Shown: positions 27,241 to 37,306, counted from the first letter of the stretch. The stretch is 64,000 nucleotides of DNA from an uncultured Clostridia bacterium (GCA_934154805.1 CAKPGM010000001.1:121019-185018), one strand, 5' to 3'. Program-made: numbers and translations. The notes: generated by a model from the sequence alone, not told the origin.

Positions 27241-27380
27241 CATATTTGGTTGAAAAATTATAAGCAAAAAAACACAAAAGTATTTATTCTCTTATTTTTG
27301 TATATAATATCAAAAATTGGGTGAAATAGTCAATATAAAAACAAATAAAAAATAAAAATATTTATTTTTGGCTGAAAGTA

Positions 27381-27410
27381 TTGACATAATTATGAAAACT
27401 GGTATATAAT
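27381..27410 (+). promoter_or_regulatory. rpmH promoter
   Basis: TTGACA at 27381-27386, 18 bases, TATAAT at 27405-27410, about 40 bp before rpmH. Confidence 0.85.
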
Positions 27411-27450
27411 AGAAAATACTTATGAAAGAAAAAATACTGGAGGTGCAAAG

Positions 27451-27585
27451 ATGAAAAGAACATTTCAACCAAAAAAGAGACAAGAACAAAAAGAGCATGG
27501 TTTTATGAAAAGAATGAGTACAAAATCTGGAAGAAATATAATAAAAGCTAGACGTGCAAAAGGTAGAAAAAAACTAAGTGCGTAA
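27451..27585 (+). CDS. rpmH: 50S ribosomal protein L34
   Basis: 44 residues, MKRTFQPKKRQEQKEHGFMK onward to GRKKLSA, the complete and highly conserved bL34 sequence. ATG 27451 has a GGAGG site 8 bases upstream. It is divergent from dnaA across the origin, in the near-universal rpmH-rnpA order. A hairpin between rpmH and rnpA probably lowers read-through so that L34 is made in excess. Confidence 0.97.
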   Translation: MKRTFQPKKRQEQKEHGFMKRMSTKSGRNIIKARRAKGRKKLSA

Positions 27586-27595
27586 TTTATGACAA

Positions 27596-27625
27596 GGCCA
27601 CTAGATATATCTTAGTGGCTTTTTT
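27596..27625 (+). terminator. Terminator/attenuator between rpmH and rnpA
   Basis: GCCACTA pairs with TAGTGGC and is followed by T6. rnpA begins 25 bp later in the same direction, so partial read-through is expected. Confidence 0.8.
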
Positions 27626-27649
27626 GTAATAAAGAAAATGAGTGAAAAT

Positions 27650-27997
27650 ATGAAAAAGGTTTATACATTAAAAAAGAATTACGAATTTAAAAACGTTTTA
27701 AATAAAGGAAAATATTTTGTAAGAAAATACATTATAGTATATATAGATAAAAATAATTTAAATAGAAATGTTATAGGAATTGCAGTAAATACAAAAATTT
27801 GTAACGCAGTAAAAAGAAATAAAATCAAAAGAGTTATAAGAGAAGCGTATTATAAAGAACAAAAAACATTAAAGCAGGGCTATAACATTGTTTTTCTTTG
27901 GAACAAAAAAGAACCAGTAGAAAACATTAATTTTCATAAAATTCACAAAGAAATCAAAGATATTTTTAAAGAGGCAGAGCTAATTGAAAAAGTTTAG
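27650..27997 (+). CDS. rnpA: Ribonuclease P protein component
   Basis: 115 residues from ATG 27650; an alternative ATG at 27638 adds four residues (MSEN). The first form lines up with the usual MKK-LKKNYEF start. The RNase P signature KRNKIKRVIREAYY (about residues 60-73) binds the catalytic RNA. It helps RNase P RNA remove 5' leaders from pre-tRNAs. Its 3' end overlaps yidD by 14 bp, suggesting translational coupling. Confidence 0.95.
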   Translation: MKKVYTLKKNYEFKNVLNKGKYFVRKYIIVYIDKNNLNRNVIGIAVNTKICNAVKRNKIKRVIREAYYKEQKTLKQGYNIVFLWNKKEPVENINFHKIHKEIKDIFKEAELIEKV

Positions 27998-28223
27998 TTT
28001 TTTTATGAGAAATATACTAGTAAAAATAATAGAATGGTATCAAAAGTGCTTGTCACCAAGACTTGCACATAACGGAATTAATTGCAAATATTATCCTACT
28101 TGTTCAGAATACACAAAACAAGCGATAAATAAGTATGGGTGTATAATAGGCATTCTAAAAGGACTAGTTAGAATATTAAAATGCAATCCTTTTTCAAAAG
28201 GTGGATATGATCCTCTTGACTAA
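27984..28223 (+). CDS. yidD: Membrane protein insertion efficiency factor
   Basis: 79 residues with the family core YQKCLSPRLAHNGINCKYYP and TCSEYTKQAI, ending in KGGYDPLD. The start is TTG 27984 with GAGG upstream inside rnpA; an in-frame ATG at 28005 is the alternative. YidD is a small amphipathic protein that helps YidC-dependent membrane insertion. It lies between rnpA and yidC in the conserved order. Confidence 0.93.
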   Translation: MKKFSFFMRNILVKIIEWYQKCLSPRLAHNGINCKYYPTCSEYTKQAINKYGCIIGILKGLVRILKCNPFSKGGYDPLD

Positions 28224-28236
28224 TAGGAGGTAATGA

Positions 28237-29145
28237 ATGGGAGCAATAGCAAATTTATTTGGCTATTTACTAAACTTTCTTTATAATTTATTTAATAACT
28301 ACGGAATAGCAATAATTGTATTTACAATTCTATTAAGAATCATATTAATACCAATAACAATATCACAGCAAAAATCAATGAAAAAGAATGCAAAAGTACA
28401 AGAAAAGATGAAGGAAATACAACGAAAGTACAAAAACAATCCTGAAAAATTAAATCAAGAGACAATTGAATTATATAAAAGGGAAAAAGTAAGTCCTTTT
28501 AGTGGATGTTTAAGTTCAATTATACAAATAATATTAATTCTTTCTGTGTTCTGGTTAGTAAGCAAACCTTTAACATATATGAAGAAGGTTGATTCTGCAA
28601 AAGTTAACGAATATATAGAACAAACAAAGACAGAAGATGGAAAAACAGCAGCATATCCTGAAATTCAAGTAATTCAGAAAAAATCAGCAGAAGACGCAGA
28701 AGTAGCTATAAATATGGATTTCTTAGGATTAGACTTAAGCAAAGTTCCAAACCAAAATTTAACAGATATAACAGTATATATAATTCCTGTATTGTATGTT
28801 ATAACATCATTTATATCTATCAAAATGACAAATAGTATGCAAGATAAAGCAAAAGAAAAGAAAAAAGCTGAACAGGAAAAGAAAACAGCAGAAAACAATG
28901 AAAATTCTGAAGAAAAAGCTCTTATATCTGAAGAGGAAGCAAAATCAGAAGAGGCAATGGAAGCTATGCAAGATATGACAAAGAGTATGAATTATATGAT
29001 TCCTATTATGTCTATAACTATTGCATTTATAGCACCTCTTGGATTAGCCTTATATTGGTTAGTTAGTAATTTAGCAATGATAATAGAAAGAATGATTATT
29101 AATAAGGTTTCTGAGAATAAAAAGGAGGAAGAAAAAGATGCCTAA
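28237..29145 (+). CDS. yidC: Membrane protein insertase YidC/Oxa1
   Basis: 302 residues, Gram-positive YidC2-like. The start lacks a lipobox cysteine. Five membrane segments are visible: around residues 5-25, 20-40 (FTILLRIILIPITI), 85-105, 180-197 and 250-275. A lysine/glutamate-rich hydrophilic loop (about 200-240) separates the last segments. It inserts small membrane proteins alone or with SecYEG. GGAGG precedes ATG 28237; the 3' end overlaps jag by 8 bp. Confidence 0.94.
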   Translation: MGAIANLFGYLLNFLYNLFNNYGIAIIVFTILLRIILIPITISQQKSMKKNAKVQEKMKEIQRKYKNNPEKLNQETIELYKREKVSPFSGCLSSIIQIILILSVFWLVSKPLTYMKKVDSAKVNEYIEQTKTEDGKTAAYPEIQVIQKKSAEDAEVAINMDFLGLDLSKVPNQNLTDITVYIIPVLYVITSFISIKMTNSMQDKAKEKKKAEQEKKTAENNENSEEKALISEEEAKSEEAMEAMQDMTKSMNYMIPIMSITIAFIAPLGLALYWLVSNLAMIIERMIINKVSENKKEEEKDA

Positions 29146-29830
29146 AACAATTATTTCAGAGGGAAAAACATCAACAGAAGCAATAGAAAAAGGTCTAAAA
29201 GAATTAAATGTATCAAAAAATCAAGTTGATATAAAAATATTAGAAGAAAAGAAAAAGAGTTTTTTTAATATATTGGATCCACACGTAGTAAAGGTAGAAA
29301 TTACAGTTAAAGAAGATGTTAAAGAGGAAAATAAAAGAAGAGAAAAGAAAGAAGAAAAAAAGCCTGTGAATCCACAAAATGTTAAGAAAGCAGAAGAAAG
29401 CATAAACAAATTCTTAGGAGAATTCTTAAATAAAATTTCTAGCAATATAGAATATAAAGTGGAAGAAACAGAAGAATATGTCAATGTTACTATTAGTGGA
29501 GAAGATGCTTCTAAACTAATAGGATATAGGGGAGAGGCATTAAACTCTTTACAAGTAATATTAACAACAATAGCAAATAAAGGACAAGAAACAGGTGCAA
29601 AAGTAATATTAGATATCGAAAAATACAAAGATACAAGAAAGAAAACATTAGAAGAATTATCAGAAAAAATAGAAAAAACTGTTACTAAAACAGGAAAATC
29701 TATAACATTAGAGCCTATGACAGCATATGAAAGAAAAATAATTCATACAAAATTACAAGACAGTAAGACTGTTAGAACATATAGTATAGGCGAAAATGAT
29801 AGAAGAAGAGTTGTAATAGCAAAAAAATAA
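29138..29830 (+). CDS. jag: RNA-binding protein KhpB (Jag)
   Basis: 230 residues: Jag_N domain (about 3-52), lysine-rich linker, KH domain (about 95-165, with GYRGEALNSLQ) and C-terminal R3H (about 175-228, with MTAYERKIIHTKLQ). KhpB works with KhpA as an RNA-binding pair affecting cell elongation and division. It overlaps yidC, the normal partner. A terminator follows. Confidence 0.93.
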   Translation: MPKTIISEGKTSTEAIEKGLKELNVSKNQVDIKILEEKKKSFFNILDPHVVKVEITVKEDVKEENKRREKKEEKKPVNPQNVKKAEESINKFLGEFLNKISSNIEYKVEETEEYVNVTISGEDASKLIGYRGEALNSLQVILTTIANKGQETGAKVILDIEKYKDTRKKTLEELSEKIEKTVTKTGKSITLEPMTAYERKIIHTKLQDSKTVRTYSIGENDRRRVVIAKK

Positions 29831-29847
29831 TTTTATATAAATCGGAA

Positions 29848-29898
29848 GTCAAAGTTCGGATTTTAGTAGAAGTACTATATCTAACTTTGACTTTTTTT
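29848..29898 (+). terminator. Terminator after jag
   Basis: GTCAAAGTT and AACTTTGAC pair across a 25-base loop, followed by T7. mnmE starts 24 bp later. Confidence 0.75.
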
Positions 29899-29921
29899 AG
29901 GGAAGAGGAGGAAGAATATAA

Positions 29922-31289
29922 ATGAGTACAATAGCTGCAATCTCAACGGCGCCAGGAAATGCTGGAATCGGAATAATTCGTTTGAGCGGTGAAAAATGTT
30001 TCGAAATATTAGAAAAAATATTTAATCCAAAAAATAAAGGAGATATTAAAGGATACACAATAAAATATGGAAATATTGTGGATAAAGAAAAAAATGAAGT
30101 AATTGATGAAGTATTAGTATCATATTTTGTTGCACCAAGAAGCTACACAAGAGAAAATATGTGTGAAATAAACTCTCATGGAGGAATTGTTGTAGAAAAT
30201 AGAATACTAGAGGAATGTATAAAAAACGGAGCAGTACTTGCAGAACCTGGAGAATTTACTAAAAGAGCCTTTTTAAATGGAAGAATCGATTTATCACAAG
30301 CAGAGGCAATAATAGATATTATAAATTCTAAGACAGAACAGGAAATGAAAGTGGCTCAAAAACAATTAGAAGGAAGTTTATCTACAAAAATAAAAGAAAT
30401 ACAAACAAGTATATTAGATATTATGGCTGATATAGAAGCTTCTATAGACTATCCAGAATATGATATTGAAGAAACAACGAATAAAAAAATATCAGACACA
30501 TTAGATAATGTGGAAGAAAAATTAAAGAAACTTGAAGAGAGTTTTAAAAGTGGTAAAATCTTAAAAGAAGGAATAAAAACAGCAATAGTAGGAAAACCAA
30601 ATGTAGGAAAATCATCGTTATTAAATATGATTTTGGGAGAAAACAGAGCTATAGTTAGTGATATAGAAGGAACTACTAGAGATACTATAGAAGAATATAT
30701 AAATGTAAAAGGAATTCCACTAAAAATAATCGACACGGCAGGAATACGAAACACAAACGACGAGATTGAGCAAATTGGAGTTAAAAGAAGTATAAACATA
30801 ACCAATGATGCTGAATTGATTATTGCTGTATTTGACGATTCTCGTGCGTTTGAAAAAGAGGATGAAAAAATACTTGATTTAATAAAAAATAAGAATGCTA
30901 TTATCCTTATAAACAAAATAGATTTAAATAAAAATATGATAATAAATAATGAAAAAGTCTTAGAAACAAAAAAGAAGGTAATAGAATTCTCTACAACAGA
31001 AGAAAAAGGGCTAGAAAAATTATATGAAACAATAGAGGAAATGTTTAAATTAAATGAAATCGAAAGTGATAATACAGAGATTATCACAAACACTAGACAG
31101 AAACAACAAATTATATTTGCATTAGAAGCAACGCAAAAGGCTAGAAATAGCCTAAAAGAGGGAATGCCTGTGGATATAACTGCGATTTGTTTGAAAGAAA
31201 TATTAGAACATATTTCGGAGATTACAGGAGAGAATGTATCAGAAGATATAATAAATGAAATTTTTAAAAAGTTCTGTTTAGGAAAATAA
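29922..31289 (+). CDS. mnmE: tRNA-modification GTPase MnmE
   Basis: 455 residues. N-terminal folate-binding TrmE domain (STIAAISTAPGNAGIGIIRL), G domain with G1 GKPNVGKSSLLN (about 222-233), G3 DTAG, and the C-terminal zinc/K-loop ending FCLGK with the essential cysteine. With MnmG it makes the cmnm5 group on U34 of tRNAs reading NNA/NNG codons. Strong GAGGAGGA upstream of ATG 29922. mnmG follows at 188 bp. Confidence 0.96.
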   Translation: MSTIAAISTAPGNAGIGIIRLSGEKCFEILEKIFNPKNKGDIKGYTIKYGNIVDKEKNEVIDEVLVSYFVAPRSYTRENMCEINSHGGIVVENRILEECIKNGAVLAEPGEFTKRAFLNGRIDLSQAEAIIDIINSKTEQEMKVAQKQLEGSLSTKIKEIQTSILDIMADIEASIDYPEYDIEETTNKKISDTLDNVEEKLKKLEESFKSGKILKEGIKTAIVGKPNVGKSSLLNMILGENRAIVSDIEGTTRDTIEEYINVKGIPLKIIDTAGIRNTNDEIEQIGVKRSINITNDAELIIAVFDDSRAFEKEDEKILDLIKNKNAIILINKIDLNKNMIINNEKVLETKKKVIEFSTTEEKGLEKLYETIEEMFKLNEIESDNTEIITNTRQKQQIIFALEATQKARNSLKEGMPVDITAICLKEILEHISEITGENVSEDIINEIFKKFCLGK

Positions 31290-31476
31290 ATTGGTAAAAT
31301 TTGTATAATTTGTCGAATTTTGTCGAAAGAATAAAAATGAAAATAAGGTTGTCTTTAAGACAATAAAACAAACAAAAACGGTGCAATTACAGAGTAAAAG
31401 AAACACTGCAATTATAAGCGAATAAAACGCGGGTTTTTGAGTTTTTGAAAAAACAAGTAAAATGGAGGAAAAATAA

Positions 31477-33363
31477 ATGAAGTATGATGCAGGAGAATAT
31501 GATATAGCAGTAATAGGTGCTGGACATGCAGGATGTGAGGCTGCACTTGCAACGGCAAGAATGGGAATGAAGACATTATTGTTTTCAATAAGCCTAGAAG
31601 CAGTAGCAAATATGCCTTGTAATCCTCATATAGGAGGAAGCTCTAAAGGACATCTTGTTAGAGAAATAGATTGTCTAGGAGGTGAAATGGGAAAGAATAT
31701 AGATAAAACATTTGTGCAAATGAGAATGTTAAATACATCTAAGGGACCGGCAGTATATTCTTTAAGAGCTCAAGCTGACAGAAAAAAATATCAAGTTGAA
31801 ATGAAACATACACTTGAGAAACAAGAAAATTTATACTTGAAACAAGCTGAGATAGTGGATATAGGGGTAGAAAATGGAAAAGTCGTAAGTGTTGAAACGA
31901 ATATAGGAGCAGTGTACAAGGTTAAGGAAGTAATACTATGTACAGGAACATATTTAAGAGGAAAAATATTTATAGGAGAAATTTCTTATGAAGGTGGTCC
32001 TGATGGAGTATCTTCTTCAAAGAGGTTGTCTGATATATTAGAAAAATTAAATATTAAGTTAATCAGATTTAAAACTGGAACACCAGCTAGAATAAACAAA
32101 AATACTGTGGATTTTTCGAAGATGGAAATACAAAAAGGTGATGAAGATATAGAAGCGTTTTCTTTTGACGATAAGCTTAATATGGAAGAAGAACAACTAC
32201 CTTGTTATTTGACTTATACCAACGCTAAAACGCATGAAATAATAAGAAATAACTTACATAGATCTCCTTTATACGGAGGAGAAATAGTAGGAACAGGGCC
32301 AAGATATTGCCCTTCTATAGAAGACAAAGTAGTAAGATTTGCAGATAAAGAAAGACATCAAGTTTTTATAGAGCCACTTGGACGAGATACTGATGAAATG
32401 TATGTACAAGGAATGAGCTCATCTCTTCCAGAAGACGTACAAATAGCTATGTATAGGACACTTCCGGGATTAGAAAATGTAGAGTTTACAAGACCAGCTT
32501 ATGCAATAGAATATGATTGCATTGATCCTTCAATGTTAAAACTATCACTAGAATATAAAGATATAGATGGAATGTTCTTTGCAGGACAAATAAATGGAAC
32601 TTCTGGGTACGAAGAAGCAGCATCTCAAGGAATAATAGCGGGAATTAATGCTGCAAGAAAATTGCAAAACAAAGAACCATTAATATTAGATAGAGCACAA
32701 GCTTATATTGGAGTTTTAATAGATGATATTGTAACAAAAGGAACAAACGAACCTTATCGAATGATGACCTCAAGAGCAGAGTATAGATTGTTATTAAGAC
32801 AAGATAATGCAGACTTAAGATTGACAGATTTGGGGTATGAGAATGGATTAATCTCAAAAGCAAGATATGAAAGGTTTACAGAGAAAAAAGCAAACATATT
32901 ATCTGAAATCAATAGGTTAAAAAACGCTGTAGTCAAGCCGACTCTAGAAGTAAACCAGTTTTTGCAGAAACAGAACTCTTCTGAAATAAAGACAGGAGTA
33001 AAAATGGCAGACTTATTAAAAAGGACAGAAATTAGATATAAAGATTTAAAAGAAATAGATAAGAATATGCCAGAACTTTCGACTGAAGAGGCACAAGAAG
33101 TTGAAATACAGATAAAATATGAAGGATATATAAAGTTAGAAGAAGCCCAAGTAGAAAAATTTAAAAAACTAGAAAAAAGAAAATTACCACAGGATCTAGA
33201 CTATTCTACACTTAAAGGATTAAGATTAGAGGCAAGACAAAAGTTAAACAAAATAAAGCCAGAATCTGTAGGACAAGCTTCAAGAATATCTGGAGTATCA
33301 CCAGCAGACATTTCTGTATTATTAATATATTTAGAGCAAGTTAAAAACAAAGGAGGAAAATAA
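31477..33363 (+). CDS. mnmG: tRNA uridine-34 cmnm5 modification enzyme MnmG (GidA)
   Basis: 628 residues. The FAD-binding GAGHAGCEAALATARMG at about residues 14-30, NPHIGGSSKGHLVREIDCLGG and TSSRAEYRL-type motif (MTSRAEYRLLLRQDNADLRL) are canonical. It forms a heterotetramer with MnmE. GGAGG lies 7 bases before ATG 31477. rsmG follows immediately, so the genes are in one operon. Confidence 0.97.
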   Translation: MKYDAGEYDIAVIGAGHAGCEAALATARMGMKTLLFSISLEAVANMPCNPHIGGSSKGHLVREIDCLGGEMGKNIDKTFVQMRMLNTSKGPAVYSLRAQADRKKYQVEMKHTLEKQENLYLKQAEIVDIGVENGKVVSVETNIGAVYKVKEVILCTGTYLRGKIFIGEISYEGGPDGVSSSKRLSDILEKLNIKLIRFKTGTPARINKNTVDFSKMEIQKGDEDIEAFSFDDKLNMEEEQLPCYLTYTNAKTHEIIRNNLHRSPLYGGEIVGTGPRYCPSIEDKVVRFADKERHQVFIEPLGRDTDEMYVQGMSSSLPEDVQIAMYRTLPGLENVEFTRPAYAIEYDCIDPSMLKLSLEYKDIDGMFFAGQINGTSGYEEAASQGIIAGINAARKLQNKEPLILDRAQAYIGVLIDDIVTKGTNEPYRMMTSRAEYRLLLRQDNADLRLTDLGYENGLISKARYERFTEKKANILSEINRLKNAVVKPTLEVNQFLQKQNSSEIKTGVKMADLLKRTEIRYKDLKEIDKNMPELSTEEAQEVEIQIKYEGYIKLEEAQVEKFKKLEKRKLPQDLDYSTLKGLRLEARQKLNKIKPESVGQASRISGVSPADISVLLIYLEQVKNKGGK

Positions 33364-33364
33364 A

Positions 33365-34075
33365 ATGGAATATGAAGAATTTAGAAAAGAATTTACGAAA
33401 TATAATAAATTATTTGAAATTTCTGAAAATGAGATAGAAAAATTTTATCAATATATGAAACTACTTTTAGAATGGAATGAAAAAATAAATCTAACAGCAA
33501 TTACAGATGAAGAGGAAATAATAAAAAAGCATTTTATAGATTCTTTAACAATATCAAAATTGATTAAAGAAGATACTAGTGTGGTAGATGTTGGAACAGG
33601 GGCTGGATTTCCTGGAATGCCATTAGCTATAACAAAAAAAGTCAATGTAACCTTGGTAGATTCTTTAAATAAAAGAATTAATTTTCTTAACATAGTTAAA
33701 GACTCTATAAAGCTAGAAAATGTTAATACAGTTCACAGTAGAGCAGAAGAAGTAGGGCAAAACGAAAAATATAGAGAAAAATTTGATTATGCAGTTTCAA
33801 GAGCTGTTGCTCCAATTAATGTGTTGCTAGAATATATGTTGCCTTTAGTTAAAGTTGGAGGATACTGTTTATGTATGAAAGGACCTAAAGTTATAGATGA
33901 GATGAAGGGAATAGAAAATGTAGCAGAAGAATTAGGTGGAAAATACATAAAATTAGAAGAATTAGAAATTCCGGGAGAAGAATCGAGAAAAAATGTAATT
34001 ATAGTAAAAAAAGTAGAAAATACAAATAAAAAATATCCTAGAAAACCTGGAACACCAGCTAAACAGCCACTCTAA
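33365..34075 (+). CDS. rsmG: 16S rRNA (guanine527-N7)-methyltransferase
   Basis: 236 residues. The SAM-binding motif VVDVGTGAGFPGMPLAI (about residues 74-90) and the C-terminal KYPRKPGTPAKQPL are diagnostic. It methylates G527 in the 530 loop of 16S rRNA; loss gives low-level streptomycin resistance in other bacteria. The start is 2 bp after the mnmG stop, with AGGAGG within the end of mnmG. Confidence 0.96.
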   Translation: MEYEEFRKEFTKYNKLFEISENEIEKFYQYMKLLLEWNEKINLTAITDEEEIIKKHFIDSLTISKLIKEDTSVVDVGTGAGFPGMPLAITKKVNVTLVDSLNKRINFLNIVKDSIKLENVNTVHSRAEEVGQNEKYREKFDYAVSRAVAPINVLLEYMLPLVKVGGYCLCMKGPKVIDEMKGIENVAEELGGKYIKLEELEIPGEESRKNVIIVKKVENTNKKYPRKPGTPAKQPL

Positions 34076-34130
34076 TAAAAAAGTGAGAAAAAAACAAATA
34101 AAAAAATATATGAAAATTTAATGAAATTCA

Positions 34131-34159
34131 TTGACATATTAATGATATTAATATATTAT
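34131..34159 (+). promoter_or_regulatory. parAB promoter
   Basis: TTGACA 34131-34136, 17 bases, TATTAT 34154-34159, with a 140-nt leader to parA. Confidence 0.75.
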
Positions 34160-34301
34160 TAATGTGTCTTTTATTATATGCGAAAATTTGAAGAAATTTC
34201 CATATAAATAAAGCAATTTTACAATGGACAAACCTATAGAACTACTGAAAATACTGAGGTTTTAAGCACTATATGATTTGTTCTACTTAGGAGGGAAAAA
34301 A

Positions 34302-35096
34302 TTGGGTAAGATAGTATCAATAGCAAATCAAAAAGGGGGAGTTGGCAAAACAACAACTTCAATTAATTTAAGCACAGTTCTAGCTAAAAGAGGAAAAAAA
34401 GTATTACTTATGGATGCTGACCCACAAGGAAATGCTACAAGTGGTTTAGGAATAAATAAAGAGCAACAATTTTCAGTTTATGATGTACTAATAGAGGATA
34501 TAGAAGTTGAAAACACATTACAATCAACAATAGTAAAACATTTGGATTTATGTCCTTCAAATATAAACCTAGCAGGAGCAGAAGTTCAGCTAGTTTCAAT
34601 GGAAGAGAGGGAATACAGACTAAAGAAAAAGATTGACAATATAAAAGATAAATATGACTTTATAATAATAGATTGTCCACCTTCATTAGGACTAGTAACA
34701 TTAAACGCCTTTACAGCTTCTGATAGTGTTTTAATACCAATTCAATGTGAATACTATGCGCTAGAAGGATTAGGACAGTTATTAAACACAATAGATTTAG
34801 TAAAAAGACATATGAACAAAAGTTTGCAGGTAGAAGGAGCTTTACTTACAATGTACGACGCTAGAACGAATTTATCAAACCAAGTTGTAAAAGAAGTAAA
34901 GAAATATTTTGGAGATAAAGTATATAAAAATGTTATACCAAGAAATGTAAAGCTTAGTGAAGCACCAAGTTATGGGATGCCTATAACTATGTATGATCCA
35001 AGATCAAAAGGAGCTAAAAGCTATGAAAAATTTGCAAAAGAGTTCATAAAAGCAAATGAAGATGAATTAAGAGCTGCAAAGCGTATGAAAAGATAA
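34302..35096 (+). CDS. parA: Chromosome partitioning ATPase ParA/Soj
   Basis: 264 residues from TTG 34302, chosen because AGGAGGG ends 6 bases upstream. The frame is open to 34278, but that would place the ribosome-binding site inside the gene. The deviant Walker A KGGVGKTTTSIN is at about residues 10-21, and DADPQGNATSGLG and IIDCPPSLGLVTLNA follow. ParA moves the origin and regulates DnaA with ParB. It is directly upstream of parB. Confidence 0.96.
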   Translation: MGKIVSIANQKGGVGKTTTSINLSTVLAKRGKKVLLMDADPQGNATSGLGINKEQQFSVYDVLIEDIEVENTLQSTIVKHLDLCPSNINLAGAEVQLVSMEEREYRLKKKIDNIKDKYDFIIIDCPPSLGLVTLNAFTASDSVLIPIQCEYYALEGLGQLLNTIDLVKRHMNKSLQVEGALLTMYDARTNLSNQVVKEVKKYFGDKVYKNVIPRNVKLSEAPSYGMPITMYDPRSKGAKSYEKFAKEFIKANEDELRAAKRMKR

Positions 35097-35112
35097 TTAG
35101 GAGGGAAAGATA

Positions 35113-35973
35113 ATGGCAAAGAAAACAGGTTTAGGAAAAGGATTAGATGCACTATTTAGTGATAATAGTTATAAAAAAATGGAAGATCCACTTGATGAGG
35201 AGGTTGTTCAACAAATAAAAATAACCGAAATTGAGCCAAATGCAGATCAACCAAGAAAAAAATTCGATGATGATAAATTAGAGGAATTGGCGAATTCTAT
35301 TAAAATATATGGAGTTATTCAACCAATAATTGTTATGCCAAAAGATGGATATTATCAAATAGTTGCAGGAGAAAGAAGATGGAGAGCTTCTAAAAAGGCT
35401 GGACTTACAGAGATTCCTTGCTTAGTTAGAACAAAAACAGAACAAGAAAATAGAGAAATAGCTTTAATAGAAAATATTCAAAGAGAAAACCTAAATCCAA
35501 TCGAAAAGGCAAGAGGATTAAGAAGGCTCTTGGATGATTATGGATTATCACAACAACAATTGGCAGATAAGCTAGGTATGAGTAGAAGTGGACTAACTAA
35601 TAATGTAAGAATATTAAATCTAGATCCAAGAGTTATTGACCTAGTTTTAGAGCATAACTTTAGTGAAAGACAATGTAGAGAGTTGATGAGGGTACAAGAC
35701 CCAGATAAACAATATAAACTAGCTCTTGGAGTTGTCGAAAATGGAGATAATTATGATGATTTAGTAAGAAAAATAGATAATGATCAAAAACTTCCAAAGA
35801 GAGATAAAGAAAAAGCGCAAAAATATCAAGCTATATACAGAGATATAGAAGATTCATTCCAAGGCTTTTTTGGAACAAAAGTTAAACTAGAAGCAGGAAA
35901 GAGAAAAGGAAAGATAGTAATCGAATATAGCTCAAATGACGACTTAGAAAGAATTTTACATTTAATTAAATAA
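35113..35973 (+). CDS. parB: Chromosome partitioning protein ParB/Spo0J
   Basis: 286 residues. N-terminal ParB/Srx CTPase domain with VAGERRWRASK (about residues 84-94), the central helix-turn-helix LSQQQLADKLGMSRSGLT, and a C-terminal dimerisation part. An early ParA-stimulating stretch KKTGLGKGLDALF is at the N-terminus. ParB clamps spread from parS sites and load SMC. I found no parS-like 16-mer (TGTTTCACGTGAAACA) in this window. Confidence 0.96.
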   Translation: MAKKTGLGKGLDALFSDNSYKKMEDPLDEEVVQQIKITEIEPNADQPRKKFDDDKLEELANSIKIYGVIQPIIVMPKDGYYQIVAGERRWRASKKAGLTEIPCLVRTKTEQENREIALIENIQRENLNPIEKARGLRRLLDDYGLSQQQLADKLGMSRSGLTNNVRILNLDPRVIDLVLEHNFSERQCRELMRVQDPDKQYKLALGVVENGDNYDDLVRKIDNDQKLPKRDKEKAQKYQAIYRDIEDSFQGFFGTKVKLEAGKRKGKIVIEYSSNDDLERILHLIK

Positions 35974-35995
35974 TGAAAGGAAAGATTAAGCAAAT

Positions 35996-36481
35996 ATGAG
36001 TTTTGAAATTAATGCATTTGAAATAATAATACTTATAATAAATATTGCTTTAATAGCTTTATATATATTAAACTCTATAAAATTAAGAAAATTAAGAACT
36101 AACTATTCTGAATTTATGACAAAGTTAGGTAAAGGTAATAACATAGATGAAATGTTACAAAAATATGTTGAGAATGTCGAAGAAATAAAGAAAGAAAATG
36201 CAGAAATAGAAAGATATTGCCAAAAGCTAGATAATGATTCTAAAGAGAATCTAAAGAAAATAGGACTTGTTAGATATAATGCATATAAAGATACTGGAAG
36301 TAATTTAAGCTTTGCGTTAGCTCTATTAAATGAAAAAGACACAGGAATTGTTTTAAATGGTATATATGGTAGAGATACATCAAATATATATGCTAAGCCT
36401 GTAGTGAATGGAAAATCTGAATATGCTTTATCTAAAGAAGAGGAAGAGGCAATAAGTCAAATAGTTAATAATAAAAAATAG
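35996..36481 (+). CDS. DUF4446 membrane-anchored protein
   Basis: 161 residues: one N-terminal transmembrane helix (about residues 9-25), a coiled-coil-like segment (about 55-80, KKENAEIERYCQKL), then a globular domain with GLVRYNAYKDTGSNLSFALALL, the DUF4446 hallmark. It commonly follows parB in Clostridia; its function is not established. Close spacing to parB (22 bp) suggests operon membership. Confidence 0.88.
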   Translation: MSFEINAFEIIILIINIALIALYILNSIKLRKLRTNYSEFMTKLGKGNNIDEMLQKYVENVEEIKKENAEIERYCQKLDNDSKENLKKIGLVRYNAYKDTGSNLSFALALLNEKDTGIVLNGIYGRDTSNIYAKPVVNGKSEYALSKEEEEAISQIVNNKK

Positions 36482-36522
36482 AAAATACTTGCACGAAAAC
36501 AAATAAAAAATCAATATTTATA

Positions 36523-36552
36523 TTGACAAAAAGTGTTAATGTGTGGTATTAT
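36523..36552 (+). promoter_or_regulatory. Promoter of the tRNA-Ser pair
   Basis: TTGACA 36523-36528, 18 bases, TATTAT 36547-36552, about 27 bp before the first tRNA-Ser. Confidence 0.8.
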
Positions 36553-36578
36553 ATAAATTGTCACAGGTTGACAATCTT

Positions 36579-36670
<92 letters not shown>

Positions 36671-36703
36671 TTTTTTTATAAAGAATTAAAATAAATAATA
36701 CAA

Positions 36704-36794
36704 GGAGCAGTACCCAAGAGGCTGAAGGGGGCAGTTTGCTAAACTGCTAGGGTTCGTAAGGGCCGCGGAGGTTCAAATCCTCTCTGTTCCGCCA
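36704..36794 (+). tRNA. tRNA-Ser(GCU)
   Basis: 91 nt with acceptor GGAGCAG/CTGTTCC, anticodon loop TTGCTAA (anticodon GCT), long variable arm, T-loop GGTTCAAATCC and encoded GCCA. It follows the first tRNA-Ser by 33 bp and is likely co-transcribed. Confidence 0.97.
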
Positions 36795-37306
36795 AAGTAT
36801 TTATTTTAATTCTTTTTTTATTTGTAAATAAAAAATTAAGATAGTAAACAGGTAAAAATAATAATGGTTAATTATAAAAAATAAATAATAAATTAAAATA
36901 AAAAATATAATAATAAAAAAATAAAATTAAATAATAATCAATGATGGAAAAATAATTAAAATAAATATTAAATAAAAATAATTAATAGAAATACTACTAA
37001 AAGATAAATAATGAGAATTAATTAAAAATAAATAAATAATTAATTTGATTTAAAAAATAAAATATAAAAATAAATTAAAATTATTTAATATAAATTAATT
37101 AAAAAAAATAAATAATTATATTATTAAATTAATTATAATTAAATATTAAAAAAATAAATATTAATTAATAATTTTATAAAAATAAAAAATATTATTAATT
37201 AAAATATAAATGTTAGAGAAAATAAAAAATAATAGATGAAATTATATTTAGTAAATAATTAAAGAAATAAATAAAATAATAAAATACTCAAAATAAGAAG
37301 CCAAAA

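Noticed and set aside
27310..27498. Minus-strand reading frame opposite rpmH
   Set aside because: It is a shadow over the rpmH promoter and gene.
34131..36000. parS site near parAB
   Set aside because: No 16-bp palindrome resembling TGTTTCACGTGAAACA was found here or elsewhere in the window.
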